From assembly GCA_030263455.1 (NCBI GenBank), contig SZOZ01000002.1:1-64000 (forward strand): 64,000 bases of DNA, in the 5' to 3' direction. The notes beneath the pieces are model-generated. The model was not told where the DNA came from. It searched no databases and worked only from the letters and a program-made list of their open reading frames with translations. A program made the position numbers and the translations under genes. Shown here piece after piece: positions 17,411 through 26,350 of this stretch; the stretch's first letter is position 1; every line of letters begins with the position of its first letter. The DNA is from Synechococcales cyanobacterium CNB (GTDB lineage Bacteria > Planctomycetota > Phycisphaerae > Phycisphaerales > UBA1924).

Positions 17411-18505
17411 ATGGAGATCGACGCGGACATTCGCAGGGCGCGGACGCTGCCGGGCCGGTTCTACGCCGACCCGGGCGTGTACGAGCGAGCCAGGGACGCG
17501 GTCTTCGCGCGGTCGTGGCAACTCATCGCGGACACGGACCAACTGCGGCTTCCCGGACAGGTGCATCCCGTAACGCTCCTGGAGGGGTGTCTCGACGAGC
17601 CGATCCTGCTCACGCGCGACCGCTCTGACGCCCTGCATTGCCTGTCGAACGTCTGCACTCACCGCGGGACGCTCGTCGCGGAGGCGCCGGATCGGGTCAC
17701 GTGCCTGACCTGCCGATACCACGGTCGGCGCTTCGAACTGGACGGGCGATTCCGATCCATGCCCGAGTTCGAGCGGTGCGAGGGATTCCCCAGCGAGAAG
17801 GACAACCTGCCGCGCGTGCCGATGGCGGTGTGGCGGAAGTTCATCTTTGCGGGTCTCTCGCCCGCGTTCGGGTTCGACGAACTGTCGGCGGAGATGGATC
17901 GTCGCGTGGGCTTCCTCCCGATCGAGCAGGCCCGCTTCGACCCGGCACGAAGCCGCGACTACCTCGTGAAGTGCAACTGGGCCTTGTACGTCGAGAACTA
18001 CCTGGAGGGGTTCCACATCCCGTTCGTGCACGCTTCGCTCGCGGCCGCGCTCGACTACGGGCAGTACCGCACCGAGACGTACCGCTACGCCAGCCTCCAA
18101 CTCGGGGTGAGCAAGGGGGGGGAGGACGTATTCGAGCTGCCTGCGGACTCGCCCGACAAGGGTTCCGAGATCGCGGCCTACTACTACTGGCTCTTCCCGA
18201 ACACGATGCTCAACTTTTACCCGTGGGGCATCTCGGTGAACGTGGTGCGTCCGCTCGGCGTCGATCGCACGCGGGTGTCGTTCCTCAGTTACGTCTGGGA
18301 CGAGTCGCGCATCTCGACCGGCGCGGGAGCGGAACTCGACCGCGTCGAGCGCGAGGACGAAGCGGTGGTCGAGGCGGTGCAGCGGGGCGTGCGCTCGCGG
18401 CTGTACGACCGGGGCCGGTACTCGCCGACGCGCGAGCAGGGCGTGCATCACTTCCACCGCCTGCTGGCCGAGTGGGTTGGCGCCGACGGGGCCGTTTCCG
18501 GATGA
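17411..18505 (+). CDS. Rieske non-heme iron oxygenase, alpha-subunit type
   Basis: 364 residues; ATG at 17411 with GGAGGCG upstream. The Rieske [2Fe-2S] site is C82-x-H84 and C101-x2-H104 (VCTHRG ... CRYHG). The catalytic domain has the mononuclear iron motif NYLEGFHIPFVH (N196, E199, H202, H207). Similar proteins include choline- and carnitine-type monooxygenases and aromatic ring hydroxylases. No reductase or ferredoxin partner is adjacent, so electrons must come from elsewhere. The substrate cannot be predicted. Cytoplasmic; single-gene unit. Confidence 0.9.
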   Translation: MEIDADIRRARTLPGRFYADPGVYERARDAVFARSWQLIADTDQLRLPGQVHPVTLLEGCLDEPILLTRDRSDALHCLSNVCTHRGTLVAEAPDRVTCLTCRYHGRRFELDGRFRSMPEFERCEGFPSEKDNLPRVPMAVWRKFIFAGLSPAFGFDELSAEMDRRVGFLPIEQARFDPARSRDYLVKCNWALYVENYLEGFHIPFVHASLAAALDYGQYRTETYRYASLQLGVSKGGEDVFELPADSPDKGSEIAAYYYWLFPNTMLNFYPWGISVNVVRPLGVDRTRVSFLSYVWDESRISTGAGAELDRVEREDEAVVEAVQRGVRSRLYDRGRYSPTREQGVHHFHRLLAEWVGADGAVSG

Positions 18506-18699
18506 TTCCCCCGGGCAGAGCGCGCCGGAGGCCTCGCGCCCGCCCGCGAATGTCCGGAAAGCACGAAAATCCGCCCGAATCGGCACGATCGGCGTTGTGC
18601 CGCGGCGGGCCGATGGTGTAGGTTGGGCGTGGGCGTGGGGGTCGTCCGCGACGGGGGGTCGCGGCGCAAACGCGGACCATCTTGGAACGGAGAAGGAAC

Positions 18700-21009
18700 A
18701 TGCTGCGAAGAACGGCCGGAATCGTCGTTGTTGTCGCGCTCAGCGCGGCGGTGTCGTGCGTGTGGGGGCAGGTCGCTGCGCTCGACGAGCCGATGTTCGT
18801 CGAGCGGCCCGGGCAGCAGGAGTTCTCGGGCCAGTTGATAGCGCGGCCTGTGCAGGACGCGGACTGGGCGAAGCGCGGCGTCGGCCTCGACGCAGCGCGG
18901 GCGAACGCGCGGGCCGCGAAGGAGGCCGCGCTGAAGCACGAACTCGTCGAATACGTCTGGCAGACCGACGAGTACGTGCTCGAGGTGGGAATCGGCTCGG
19001 AGGAGCGCGTCGCACGCGAGCTGTTGGACACTGGCCTGTTCCAGTACGTGCACCCGAACTGGATCGTGTACCCGATCGGGTGCCCGAACGATCCGCTGCT
19101 CAACAACCAGTGGCACCACAACGCGAACCGCATGAGTTCGTGCGCGGGGTGGGACATCCACACCGGCAACCCGACCACGGTCGTCGCCTACTGCGACACG
19201 GGAATCCGGATCACGCACCAGGACCTGCTGCTGCACCGCAAGGAGGCGTACAACGCGGTGAACAAGCTGTGGGAGTCGCAGGGCGGGCAGATCACGGACA
19301 TCAACGGGCACGGGACGAACGTGACCGGGTGCGGGTCCGCGAACGGCAACAACGCGGTCGGTGTCTCGGGCGTGGGCTGGAACCTCGGCCACCGCATGAT
19401 GCGGGTCTCCAACTCCAGCGGCGGCAGTTCTGACCTGACCACGCTGAACCACGCGGCGCGGACGGCGATCGAGGCGGGCGACAAGGTCGCCAGCGTCAGT
19501 TACAGCGGCGTGGACAACCAGACCAACCTCACCAGCGCGACCTACATCAAGTCGCTCGGCGGGCTGCTCGTCTGGGCAGCCGGCAACGACAACCGCAACC
19601 TAACCTTCGGCAATCGTGACGCCGACGACCTCATCGTCGCGGGCGGGACCGACCAGAACGACAACAAGGCCTCGTTCTCCGCCTACGGCCCGTTCGTGGA
19701 TGTCGTCGCCCCGGCCGTCAACGTCTACACCACCAGCAACGGCGGCAACTCCTCCTACTCGGCCGTCAGCGGGACCAGTTTCGCGTGCCCGCTCACCGCC
19801 GGGCTGTGCGGCCTGATCTTCTCCGCCAACCCGTCCCTTACGCCCGACGAGGTCGAGGCCATCCTCAAGGCCGGGTGCACCGACCTCGGCTCGCCGGGCG
19901 TGGACAACACCTTCGGCTACGGCCGCATCAACGTCCTCGGCTCGCTCTCGCTCATCTCGACGCTCAAGTTCGACTTCCCCAACGGCCTGCCGAGCGTCAT
20001 CGACCCCCAGGGCGGCGACACCGTCCGCGTCAACGTCACCGGCACGGGCATCAACCCCGTCCCGGGCACGGGCACGCTCCACGTGAACACCGGGGGCGGA
20101 TGGCAGGCGATCCCGATGACGGTCGTCTCACCGAACGTCTACGACGCGGTCTTCCCGTCCTCAACGTGCGGCTCGAACGTCGCCTACTACTTCAGCGCGC
20201 AGGCGGACGACAGCAAGACCTACACCTCGCCCGCCAACGCCCCGACCAACTCGCACAGCGCGCTGTCCGCCAAGGGCCTGATCACACTCTTCGAGGACAA
20301 CTTCGACACAAACAAGGGCTGGACCGCCGGTGCTCCGGACGATGACGCCACGACCGGCCACTGGAGCCGCATGGCGCCGCAACAGACCACCAACAACGGC
20401 ATCATCGTGCAGCCCGGCTCGGTCGTCTCGGGCACGAACTGCTGGGTAACGGACGGACGCGGCGGCAGCGCGGGACAGTACGACGTGGACAACGGCAAGA
20501 CCACGCTCTTCAGCCCGGTCTTCGATCTGGCCGGACAGGATCCGGTCGTCAGTTACTGGCGCTGGTACTGCAACCACGCCGGCAACGGGCCGTACTCGGA
20601 CGTCTTCGTCGTGGACGTCTCGACCAACGGCGGCACGACGTGGACGAACGTCGAGACCGTCGGGCCGAGCGGCTCGGAGGTCGAAGGCGGCTGGCTCTAC
20701 AAGGAGTTCAGGCTGGCGGACGTCGTGACGCCGACGAGCCAGATCCGCTTCCGCTTCATCGCGTCGGACTACAACCCGCAGTCGCTGGTCGAGGCGTGCA
20801 TCGACGACTTCCGCATCACGGTCGTCGATTGCGGCGTGGACTGCCCTGCCGACTTCAACGGCGACACGGTGGTCAACTCGCTTGACGTGATCGCGTTCCT
20901 CAATGCCTACAACGACGGCGACCCGAAGGCCGACTTCAACGGCGACACGGTCATCAACTCCCTCGACGTGATCGCGTTCCTCAACGCCTACAACGACGGC
21001 TGTCCGTGA
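18700..21009 (+). CDS. Secreted subtilisin-family serine protease (S8) with GC-type dockerin
   Basis: 769 residues; ATG at 18700 after CGGAGAAGGA. Signal peptide to ~23, prodomain ~30-120 (ELVEYVWQTDEYVLEVGIGS). The S8 catalytic domain has D156 (AYCDTGIR), H194 (NGHGTNVTG), N286 (WAAGNDN) and S350 (SGTSFACP), so it should be active. ~420-700: beta-sandwich domains probably for substrate binding. The last ~55 residues are two nearly identical dockerin loops, DFNGDTVVNSLDVIAFLNAY and a second copy. It is probably an exported protease tethered to the cell surface. A terminator follows at 21046. Confidence 0.93.
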   Translation: MLRRTAGIVVVVALSAAVSCVWGQVAALDEPMFVERPGQQEFSGQLIARPVQDADWAKRGVGLDAARANARAAKEAALKHELVEYVWQTDEYVLEVGIGSEERVARELLDTGLFQYVHPNWIVYPIGCPNDPLLNNQWHHNANRMSSCAGWDIHTGNPTTVVAYCDTGIRITHQDLLLHRKEAYNAVNKLWESQGGQITDINGHGTNVTGCGSANGNNAVGVSGVGWNLGHRMMRVSNSSGGSSDLTTLNHAARTAIEAGDKVASVSYSGVDNQTNLTSATYIKSLGGLLVWAAGNDNRNLTFGNRDADDLIVAGGTDQNDNKASFSAYGPFVDVVAPAVNVYTTSNGGNSSYSAVSGTSFACPLTAGLCGLIFSANPSLTPDEVEAILKAGCTDLGSPGVDNTFGYGRINVLGSLSLISTLKFDFPNGLPSVIDPQGGDTVRVNVTGTGINPVPGTGTLHVNTGGGWQAIPMTVVSPNVYDAVFPSSTCGSNVAYYFSAQADDSKTYTSPANAPTNSHSALSAKGLITLFEDNFDTNKGWTAGAPDDDATTGHWSRMAPQQTTNNGIIVQPGSVVSGTNCWVTDGRGGSAGQYDVDNGKTTLFSPVFDLAGQDPVVSYWRWYCNHAGNGPYSDVFVVDVSTNGGTTWTNVETVGPSGSEVEGGWLYKEFRLADVVTPTSQIRFRFIASDYNPQSLVEACIDDFRITVVDCGVDCPADFNGDTVVNSLDVIAFLNAYNDGDPKADFNGDTVINSLDVIAFLNAYNDGCP
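20848..21000. repeat. Tandem dockerin-encoding repeat in the subtilase gene
   Basis: Two 72-bp units (20848-20919 and 20929-21000), differing at only a few bases, each encode ADFNGDTVxNSLDVIAFLNA-type loops. Spacing is 81 bp. Confidence 0.75.
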
Positions 21010-21045
21010 ACGCCGACTCCTGACCACGACCCCACGGGGGTACAC

Positions 21046-21087
21046 ACGCCCGCCCTTGCGCACGCCGCCGGGGCGGGCGTTTTCTTT
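21046..21087 (+). terminator. Intrinsic terminator after the subtilase gene
   Basis: Perfect 10-bp stem ACGCCCGCCC / GGGCGGGCGT (21046-21055 and 21071-21080) followed by TTTCTTT. Confidence 0.85.
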
Positions 21088-21130
21088 GGTCGCCGCGCCG
21101 GCGGTATGATGCGCGGGAAGGAAGCATCCC

Positions 21131-22399
21131 ATGCCGCGCTCGACGCTCTTCGCCTTCGCATCCGCCGTTCTCGCACTCCAACTGCCCGCGGTCGCGCAGG
21201 AACGCCAGCACCCCGACGTCATCGAGCGAGCCTTCACCGCTGGGCACGGCGACGGCACGCTCACCGCCGCCGAAGCCGCCCTCGACGCCCACCTCCGCGG
21301 CAGCCCGCGAGACGAAGACGCGCGCTTCACGCTCGCCATCGTCCGCTTCCTTCGCACCGGGGAACGGCTCTCGCAGTCGCTCTACAGGCACGGCGGGTTC
21401 AACACGGTCGCCCTCGCCAGCATGATGACCGGCCTCGGCGGCGTGAACCAGGGCGTCGCCGCGAACCCTGACCCACAGCCCATCACCCACGAGCAGTTCG
21501 AAGCCATCATTCGCGCATGGCTCGACGACGTCGCGGCGGTCGAACGCACTCTCGCCGACGTTCGCGCAGACGGCGTGAAAGTCCGGGCACGCCTCGGCCT
21601 CACACGATTCGATCTCAACGCCGACGGCGTCGCCACCGAAGACGAGGAACTCTGGCGGCTCTTCCGCATCGTCCAGGACGCCTTCCGCCCGAACCGTCAG
21701 ACCGCAGCCGAGTTCGTCATCGCCTTTGACCGCGGCGACGCCGAGTGGCTCCGCGGCTACTGCCGCATCTGCATGGCGTTCGGCGAGCTCCTCCTCGCGT
21801 ACGACACACGCGACCTCTTCGAGCGTGCGGGTCATGTCTTCTTTCCCGCGAACGTCACGCCGCACGAGTACCTCAAGGGGCCGCGGCGGCAGTTCGACAT
21901 GGGCACGGGCGTGGACGTGTCGGACGTGATCGCCTTCGTCCACCTGCTGAGTTTCGATGTGAAGGACGCGGCGCGATTGGAGACCGCCCGCACGCACCTC
22001 CTGGCCGCGGTCGCGCACAGCCGCGCCATGTGGCGGTACTTCGACACCGAGACCGACAACGACCGCGAGTGGATCCCCAACCCGCGCCAGACGGCGGCCA
22101 TCCCCGGGGCTCGCGTGGATGATGACATGCGCGAGGCCTGGCTGCTCGGCCTAGACGAGGCGGAGGCGCTCCTCGAAGGCCGGCGATTGCTCCGCTTCTG
22201 GCGGGGCGACGGCTCGCGCGGCATCAACGTCCGCCGCGTCTTTGCCGAGCCGCGACGGTTCGACCTCGTGCTGTGGGTGCAGGGCTCCGCTGCCGGGCCG
22301 TATCTCGAAGAAGGCGAGTTTACCGCGGACGGCACGTGGAATCGAATGGTTCGGGCCTTCGAGGGGCAGGTCTTCCGGCACGCGTGGTGGTTCAACTGA
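21131..22399 (+). CDS. Exported tetratricopeptide-like hypothetical protein
   Basis: 422 residues; ATG at 21131 after GGAAGG, with a TATGAT -10 about 20 nt upstream. Signal peptide ~22 residues (LFAFASAVLALQLPAVAQ). Residues ~35-90 resemble a TPR-like helix pair (AALDAHLRGSPRDEDARFTL). Residues ~158-170 (FDLNADGVATEDEE) form a single EF-hand-like loop. The rest is mostly alpha-helical with many Arg/Glu. I recognise no enzyme family. The combination suggests a planctomycete-specific periplasmic protein. Confidence 0.7.
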   Translation: MPRSTLFAFASAVLALQLPAVAQERQHPDVIERAFTAGHGDGTLTAAEAALDAHLRGSPRDEDARFTLAIVRFLRTGERLSQSLYRHGGFNTVALASMMTGLGGVNQGVAANPDPQPITHEQFEAIIRAWLDDVAAVERTLADVRADGVKVRARLGLTRFDLNADGVATEDEELWRLFRIVQDAFRPNRQTAAEFVIAFDRGDAEWLRGYCRICMAFGELLLAYDTRDLFERAGHVFFPANVTPHEYLKGPRRQFDMGTGVDVSDVIAFVHLLSFDVKDAARLETARTHLLAAVAHSRAMWRYFDTETDNDREWIPNPRQTAAIPGARVDDDMREAWLLGLDEAEALLEGRRLLRFWRGDGSRGINVRRVFAEPRRFDLVLWVQGSAAGPYLEEGEFTADGTWNRMVRAFEGQVFRHAWWFN

Positions 22400-22453
22400 G
22401 GTTCCGATGAGAACGCGGCGCGAACCGCTTGCTGACGCGCGCGGCTTGCCGGG

Positions 22454-23023
22454 TCAACGCACCCCGGATATCTCGGCGTGGCGCGGGCAGGAGATGAGGT
22501 GGTCGTTCACCATCCCGACCGCCTGCATCAGCGCGTAACAGACCGTCGTGCCCACGAACGCGAACCCGCGGCGTTTGAGGTCCGTGCTCATCGCGTCCGA
22601 CACCGCCGACGACGCGGGGATGTCGCTCATCCATCGTCGCCGATGCACGATCGGGCGGCCGTCCACGAACCGCCACAGGCAGGCGTCCAGCGAGCCGAAC
22701 TCCTCCCGCGCGCGCAGCACGGCCCGCGCGTTGGCGATCGCCGACTCGACCTTCGCCCGGTTGCGGACGATGCCCGGGTCGGCCAGCAGACGCTCAACGT
22801 CAGCGGGGGTGAACCGCGAGACACGCTCCGGGTCGAAACCCTCGAACACCTCGCGGTAGCGACCCCGCTTGCGGAGGATCGTCTCCCACGACAACCCCGC
22901 CTGCGCCCCTTCGAGCGTGATGAACTCGAAGAGCGTGCGGTCGTCGTGGCACGGAACGCCCCACTCGGCGTCGTGGTACGCGATCGACAACTCCGTCTTC
23001 GCCCAGGGGCAACGAACGGGCAT
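22454..23023 (-). CDS. tag: DNA-3-methyladenine glycosylase I
   Basis: 189 residues. Begins with the family signature CPWAKTELSIAYHDAEWGVP and contains LEGAQAGLSWETIL. Zinc ligands C5, H17, H175 and C179 match E. coli Tag closely in position. It excises 3-methyladenine from alkylated DNA to start base-excision repair. It lies 2 nt after the PH-domain gene on the same strand, so it is the last gene of a three-gene operon with two membrane PH-domain proteins, an unexplained pairing. Ribosome site GGAG upstream. Confidence 0.95.
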   Translation of the reverse strand: MPVRCPWAKTELSIAYHDAEWGVPCHDDRTLFEFITLEGAQAGLSWETILRKRGRYREVFEGFDPERVSRFTPADVERLLADPGIVRNRAKVESAIANARAVLRAREEFGSLDACLWRFVDGRPIVHRRRWMSDIPASSAVSDAMSTDLKRRGFAFVGTTVCYALMQAVGMVNDHLISCPRHAEISGVR

Positions 23024-23025
23024 CG

Positions 23026-23784
23026 TCAGGCTCCTGCAGCGTGGATCGCCCGCGCTGCCTCGCGGATGTCGCGCAGGACGGCGCGGTGCTCGGGGGTGAG
23101 TGTTGCCGAGGCCGGGCGGGCGAGCGGGGCGGCATCGCGTTCGTCGCCGAGGCCGGCGGAGCGCGAGGCGGTGACGAAGCGCATGATGGTGTCGCGCAGG
23201 GCGGGCGCGTCGTCAACGCCCTCGATCAGGCCGTGGTGCGAGCCAGCGCCCGGCTGTGCACCGTGCGGTCCCGCGCCGCCCCCGCCGCCCGCCGTCTGCA
23301 CGTGCAGGTCCGCGATGCCGTAGCGCCGCTGGAGAGGACCCTGCCGAACGGCGACGTTCTGCACGTTCTCGAAGGTGATGGTGCTCTCGCGGATGATCCA
23401 GATACCGCGCCGGATGCGCAGGCTCCGGGGCGTGAAGACGTACCACGTGGTGTCGTAGCGGAGGTGGATGGCGACGTAGGCGATGACGTCCGGCACGAAG
23501 GCGACGACCAGGTACACCGGGAATATCCACAGTCCAACCGTGCGATTCGCTACGAGCAGCACGACCCACAGGGCGGTGAGCAAGCCATCCATCAGCAGCA
23601 GCACGATCCAGAACTTGAACTTGACGTAGCGCAGATATCCCGGCGCGGGGCGCGTCGAGCGTATCTCCTCGCCCGGTCGCACGGGCAGCGTCGGCGGCTC
23701 GCCCGGCACGCGGAAGTCGCGGGCGATCGCGCCCCACACGCCGCGGTAGACCCACTCGCAGGCGCGGTCGGCGGCGAGGGTCAC
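23026..23784 (-). CDS. Bacterial PH-domain membrane protein (first of two)
   Basis: 252 residues; GTG start at 23784 overlaps the preceding stop (GTGA, 4 nt), implying translational coupling. Two hydrophobic segments near residues 55-105 (FWIVLLLMDGLLTALWVVLLV, IFPVYLVVAFVPDVIAYVAI; I count them as TM helices) precede a bacterial PH-type (bPH2/YdbT-like) domain: WYVFTPRSLRIRRGIWIIRES, then ITFENVQNVAVRQGPLQRRY and IADLHVQTAG. A Gly-rich loop and a charged C-terminal tail follow. Function of such proteins is largely unknown; membrane-associated. Confidence 0.85.
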   Translation of the reverse strand: MTLAADRACEWVYRGVWGAIARDFRVPGEPPTLPVRPGEEIRSTRPAPGYLRYVKFKFWIVLLLMDGLLTALWVVLLVANRTVGLWIFPVYLVVAFVPDVIAYVAIHLRYDTTWYVFTPRSLRIRRGIWIIRESTITFENVQNVAVRQGPLQRRYGIADLHVQTAGGGGGAGPHGAQPGAGSHHGLIEGVDDAPALRDTIMRFVTASRSAGLGDERDAAPLARPASATLTPEHRAVLRDIREAARAIHAAGA

Positions 23785-24293
23785 GCCGTGCCTCCCCGCG
23801 CGGCCAGCACGCGCAGCGCATCGCGCACCTCGCGCAGCGTGTCGAGCAACTCGTCTACTTCTTCCGGAGAACCTTCACGCACAGACTCGGCGTCGCTCTC
23901 GCCGCGCGCCCCGCGCATCCGCTTGTAGAGGAAGTCCCGCAGGGCGTCGGCGTCCAGCACGCCCTCGATCGTGATCTCGGGCGTCGCGCTCGCGGACGCA
24001 GTCTGGACCTGCACGACGGCAAGCCCGAACCACCGCTGGATCAGCCCGCGCGAGACGTGGATGTCCTGGATGCGCCGGTAGGTGAGGTTGATCTCGCGCC
24101 GGAAGAGGAGACCCCACGACATCCAGACGCCCTCGTCGTCGAAGCGGTATCGAAGCGTCCGGTACCTGCAGTAACGCTCGACGATGAAGATCGGGAAGAG
24201 CGGGCCGGTCAGGAGTGCGACCACGCTGTAGTACCGCATCAGGATCGGGTCGGGGCGGGTGATCACCCGGGGGTCGAAGGCCGCGTTCGCCAT
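23781..24293 (-). CDS. Bacterial PH-domain membrane protein (second of two)
   Basis: 170 residues; ATG at 24293, only 6 nt after a TATGCT -10 (leaderless prediction). One hydrophobic segment (YYSVVALLTGPLFPIFIVER) is followed by a bPH2 domain: LRYRFDDEGVWMSWGLLFRR, then INLTYRRIQDIHVSRGLIQRW and AVVQVQTASASATPEITIEG, matching the downstream protein's layout. The C-terminal ~40 residues are an acidic helix. It is the first gene of an operon with the next PH protein and tag. The pair probably forms a hetero-oligomer in the membrane. Confidence 0.82.
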   Translation of the reverse strand: MANAAFDPRVITRPDPILMRYYSVVALLTGPLFPIFIVERYCRYRTLRYRFDDEGVWMSWGLLFRREINLTYRRIQDIHVSRGLIQRWFGLAVVQVQTASASATPEITIEGVLDADALRDFLYKRMRGARGESDAESVREGSPEEVDELLDTLREVRDALRVLAARGGTA

Positions 24294-24299
24294 GCTGAC

Positions 24300-24305
24300 A
24301 GCATA
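24300..24305 (-). promoter_or_regulatory. -10 element (TATGCT on minus), PH/tag operon, predicted leaderless
   Basis: TATGCT on the minus strand ends 6 nt before the ATG at 24293. It faces a second such element at 24343 that serves the divergent gene. Confidence 0.5.
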
Positions 24306-24342
24306 CCGGCGCCCCCTCGGCTCACGCCGCTGCTCGCCGAGG

Positions 24343-24348
24343 TATCCT
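24343..24348 (+). promoter_or_regulatory. -10 element (TATCCT), esterase gene, predicted leaderless
   Basis: TATCCT ends 6 nt before the ATG at 24355, so the mRNA should start at or next to the start codon. Confidence 0.5.
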
Positions 24349-24354
24349 GTCGCC

Positions 24355-26340
24355 ATGAAGCCCGTTCTTGCCCTGCGGTTCGGCCTCGCCGCAACCGCCT
24401 CGATCGGTTCGGCCACGCTCGCAGACGTGCGCCTGCCCGCGTTCTTCGACGACGGCATGGTCCTGCAGCAGAACGCCGAGGCCCGCCTGTGGGGCTGGGC
24501 TGACCCCGGCGAGCGCATCACGGTCTCGCCCGACTGGCCCGGCGCGCAGCCTGCGAGCGCGACCGCCGACGCACACGGCCGTTGGATGGTGCGCCTGCGC
24601 ACGCCCTCCGCGGGCGGGCCGCACACGATCACAGTGCGCGGCCGGAACGAACTCACGATCAACGACGTGCTCCTGGGCGAGGTCTGGCTCTGCTCGGGCC
24701 AGTCCAACATGGAGATGCCGCTGGGCAACGTCGGACCCGGTTATACCGGCGTGCTGGACTGGGAGGCGGAGGTCGCCGCGGCCGACCACCCCGCGATCCG
24801 ACTGTTCACCGTCGCCAATGCGCTCTCGGCGAAGCCCGAGGACGACTGCCGGGGCGCATGGACCGCCTGCACGCCAGAGACCGCACGCACGTTCAGCGCG
24901 ACCGCGTACTACTTCGGCCGTGAACTCCACCGCGAACTTCGCGTGCCGATCGGGCTGATCGCGGCAGACTGGGGGGGCACCGTCTGCGAGGCGTGGATGA
25001 GCGAGGCCGCAGTCGCGAGGTTCCCTGAACTCGCCGACCGGCTCGAAGTCGTGCGCCTGACGCGCGACGACCCCGATCGGCTCGATCGCGAACACGCCGA
25101 GGCGGTCGCGGCGTGGGAGCGCACGATCGAACGCGACGAGCGCGCCGCCTGGGCACGACCCGACTTCGACGACAGCGCATGGCCGACGCACCCCGTGCCC
25201 GCGACCTGGAGTGGGCCAGACCTCGGCGGGTTCGACGGAACCGCCTGGTTCCGCACCACCATCCACCTGCCGTCCGAGTGGGCGGGGCGGGACCTGCTGC
25301 TCTCACTCGGGCCGATCGACGATCAGGACTGGACGTTCTTCAACGGGGAGAAGGTCGGCGAAATGACCGGCCCGGGCCGCTGGAACCAGCCGCGCCGCTA
25401 CACGGCGCCTGGTCGGTTCGTCGCGGCGGGGCGGAACACGATCGCCGTCGCGGTGCTGGACACGGGCGGCCTGGGCGGGATCAACGGCTCACCAGAGGAT
25501 CTCTGGGCGCGCCCGGCGGACGCAGAGGGCGTTCAGCCGGTGCGCCTGGCGGGCGAGTGGCGCTATCGGCGCGCGGCGGAAGGCTCGCTCCCCCCTCGCC
25601 CGGAGCCGCGGCGGATCGGGCCGAACTCTCCGACCGCGCTCCACAACGGCATGATCGCCCCGCTCGCGCCGATGGCCGTGCGCGGTGCGATCTGGTACCA
25701 GGGCGAGTCCAACCGCGGGCGGGCGTGGCAGTACCGCACGCTCTTCCCCGCGCTGATCGAGGACTGGCGCGCCGTGTTCCAGAACCCGGAGATGCCGTTC
25801 TACTTCGTGCAGATCGCGCCGTTCGAGTACCAGAACGATCGGGGCGAGACGGCGGAACTGCGCGAGGCGCAACTGCTCGCCATGCGCACGCCGCACACGG
25901 GCATGGTGGTGACGATGGACGTCGGCGAGGCGAAGGACATCCACCCTCGCAACAAGCGCGACGTCGGTCGGCGGCTCGCGCTCTGGGCGCTGGCGAAGAC
26001 CTACGGCGTGGATGGCGTCGAGTGCTCGGGGCCGATCTTCCTCGACGCCTCGCCCGAGGACGGCATGATCCGCGCCAGGTTCGCGCACGCCGACGGGCTG
26101 TCGGCGCGGGGCGGGATGCCGCGCGGGTTCGAGGTGGCGGGCGAGGATCGCGTGTACCACCCCGCGGGCGCGATCATCGACGGGGCGAGCGTGCTGGCGT
26201 TCAGCCCGCTGGTGCCCGAGCCGGTGGCGGTGCGCTACGGCTGGGGCGCGGCGGCGGACCCGAACATGTTCAACGGCGCGGGGCTGCCCGCGTCGCCCTT
26301 CCGAAGCGACGACTGGGAACGAGTGACGCAACCGAAGTGA
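24355..26340 (+). CDS. Sialate O-acetylesterase family protein
   Basis: 661 residues from the ATG at 24355. Signal peptide ~20 residues (LRFGLAATASIGSATLADV). The SASA signature LGEVWLCSGQSNMEMPLGNV contains the catalytic Ser (GQSNM); the second block AVRGAIWYQGESNRGRAWQY and a C-terminal MVVTMDVGEAKDIHPRNK (catalytic Asp-His) complete the triad. Between ~290 and 400 lies an inserted jelly-roll domain (LLLSLGPIDDQDWTFFNGEKV-like). It removes O-acetyl groups from sialic acid or plant/algal polysaccharide. Located 11 nt before a sugar-importer operon, which suggests sugar-scavenging. Confidence 0.92.
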   Translation: MKPVLALRFGLAATASIGSATLADVRLPAFFDDGMVLQQNAEARLWGWADPGERITVSPDWPGAQPASATADAHGRWMVRLRTPSAGGPHTITVRGRNELTINDVLLGEVWLCSGQSNMEMPLGNVGPGYTGVLDWEAEVAAADHPAIRLFTVANALSAKPEDDCRGAWTACTPETARTFSATAYYFGRELHRELRVPIGLIAADWGGTVCEAWMSEAAVARFPELADRLEVVRLTRDDPDRLDREHAEAVAAWERTIERDERAAWARPDFDDSAWPTHPVPATWSGPDLGGFDGTAWFRTTIHLPSEWAGRDLLLSLGPIDDQDWTFFNGEKVGEMTGPGRWNQPRRYTAPGRFVAAGRNTIAVAVLDTGGLGGINGSPEDLWARPADAEGVQPVRLAGEWRYRRAAEGSLPPRPEPRRIGPNSPTALHNGMIAPLAPMAVRGAIWYQGESNRGRAWQYRTLFPALIEDWRAVFQNPEMPFYFVQIAPFEYQNDRGETAELREAQLLAMRTPHTGMVVTMDVGEAKDIHPRNKRDVGRRLALWALAKTYGVDGVECSGPIFLDASPEDGMIRARFAHADGLSARGGMPRGFEVAGEDRVYHPAGAIIDGASVLAFSPLVPEPVAVRYGWGAAADPNMFNGAGLPASPFRSDDWERVTQPK

Positions 26341-26350
26341 GGGACGACCG

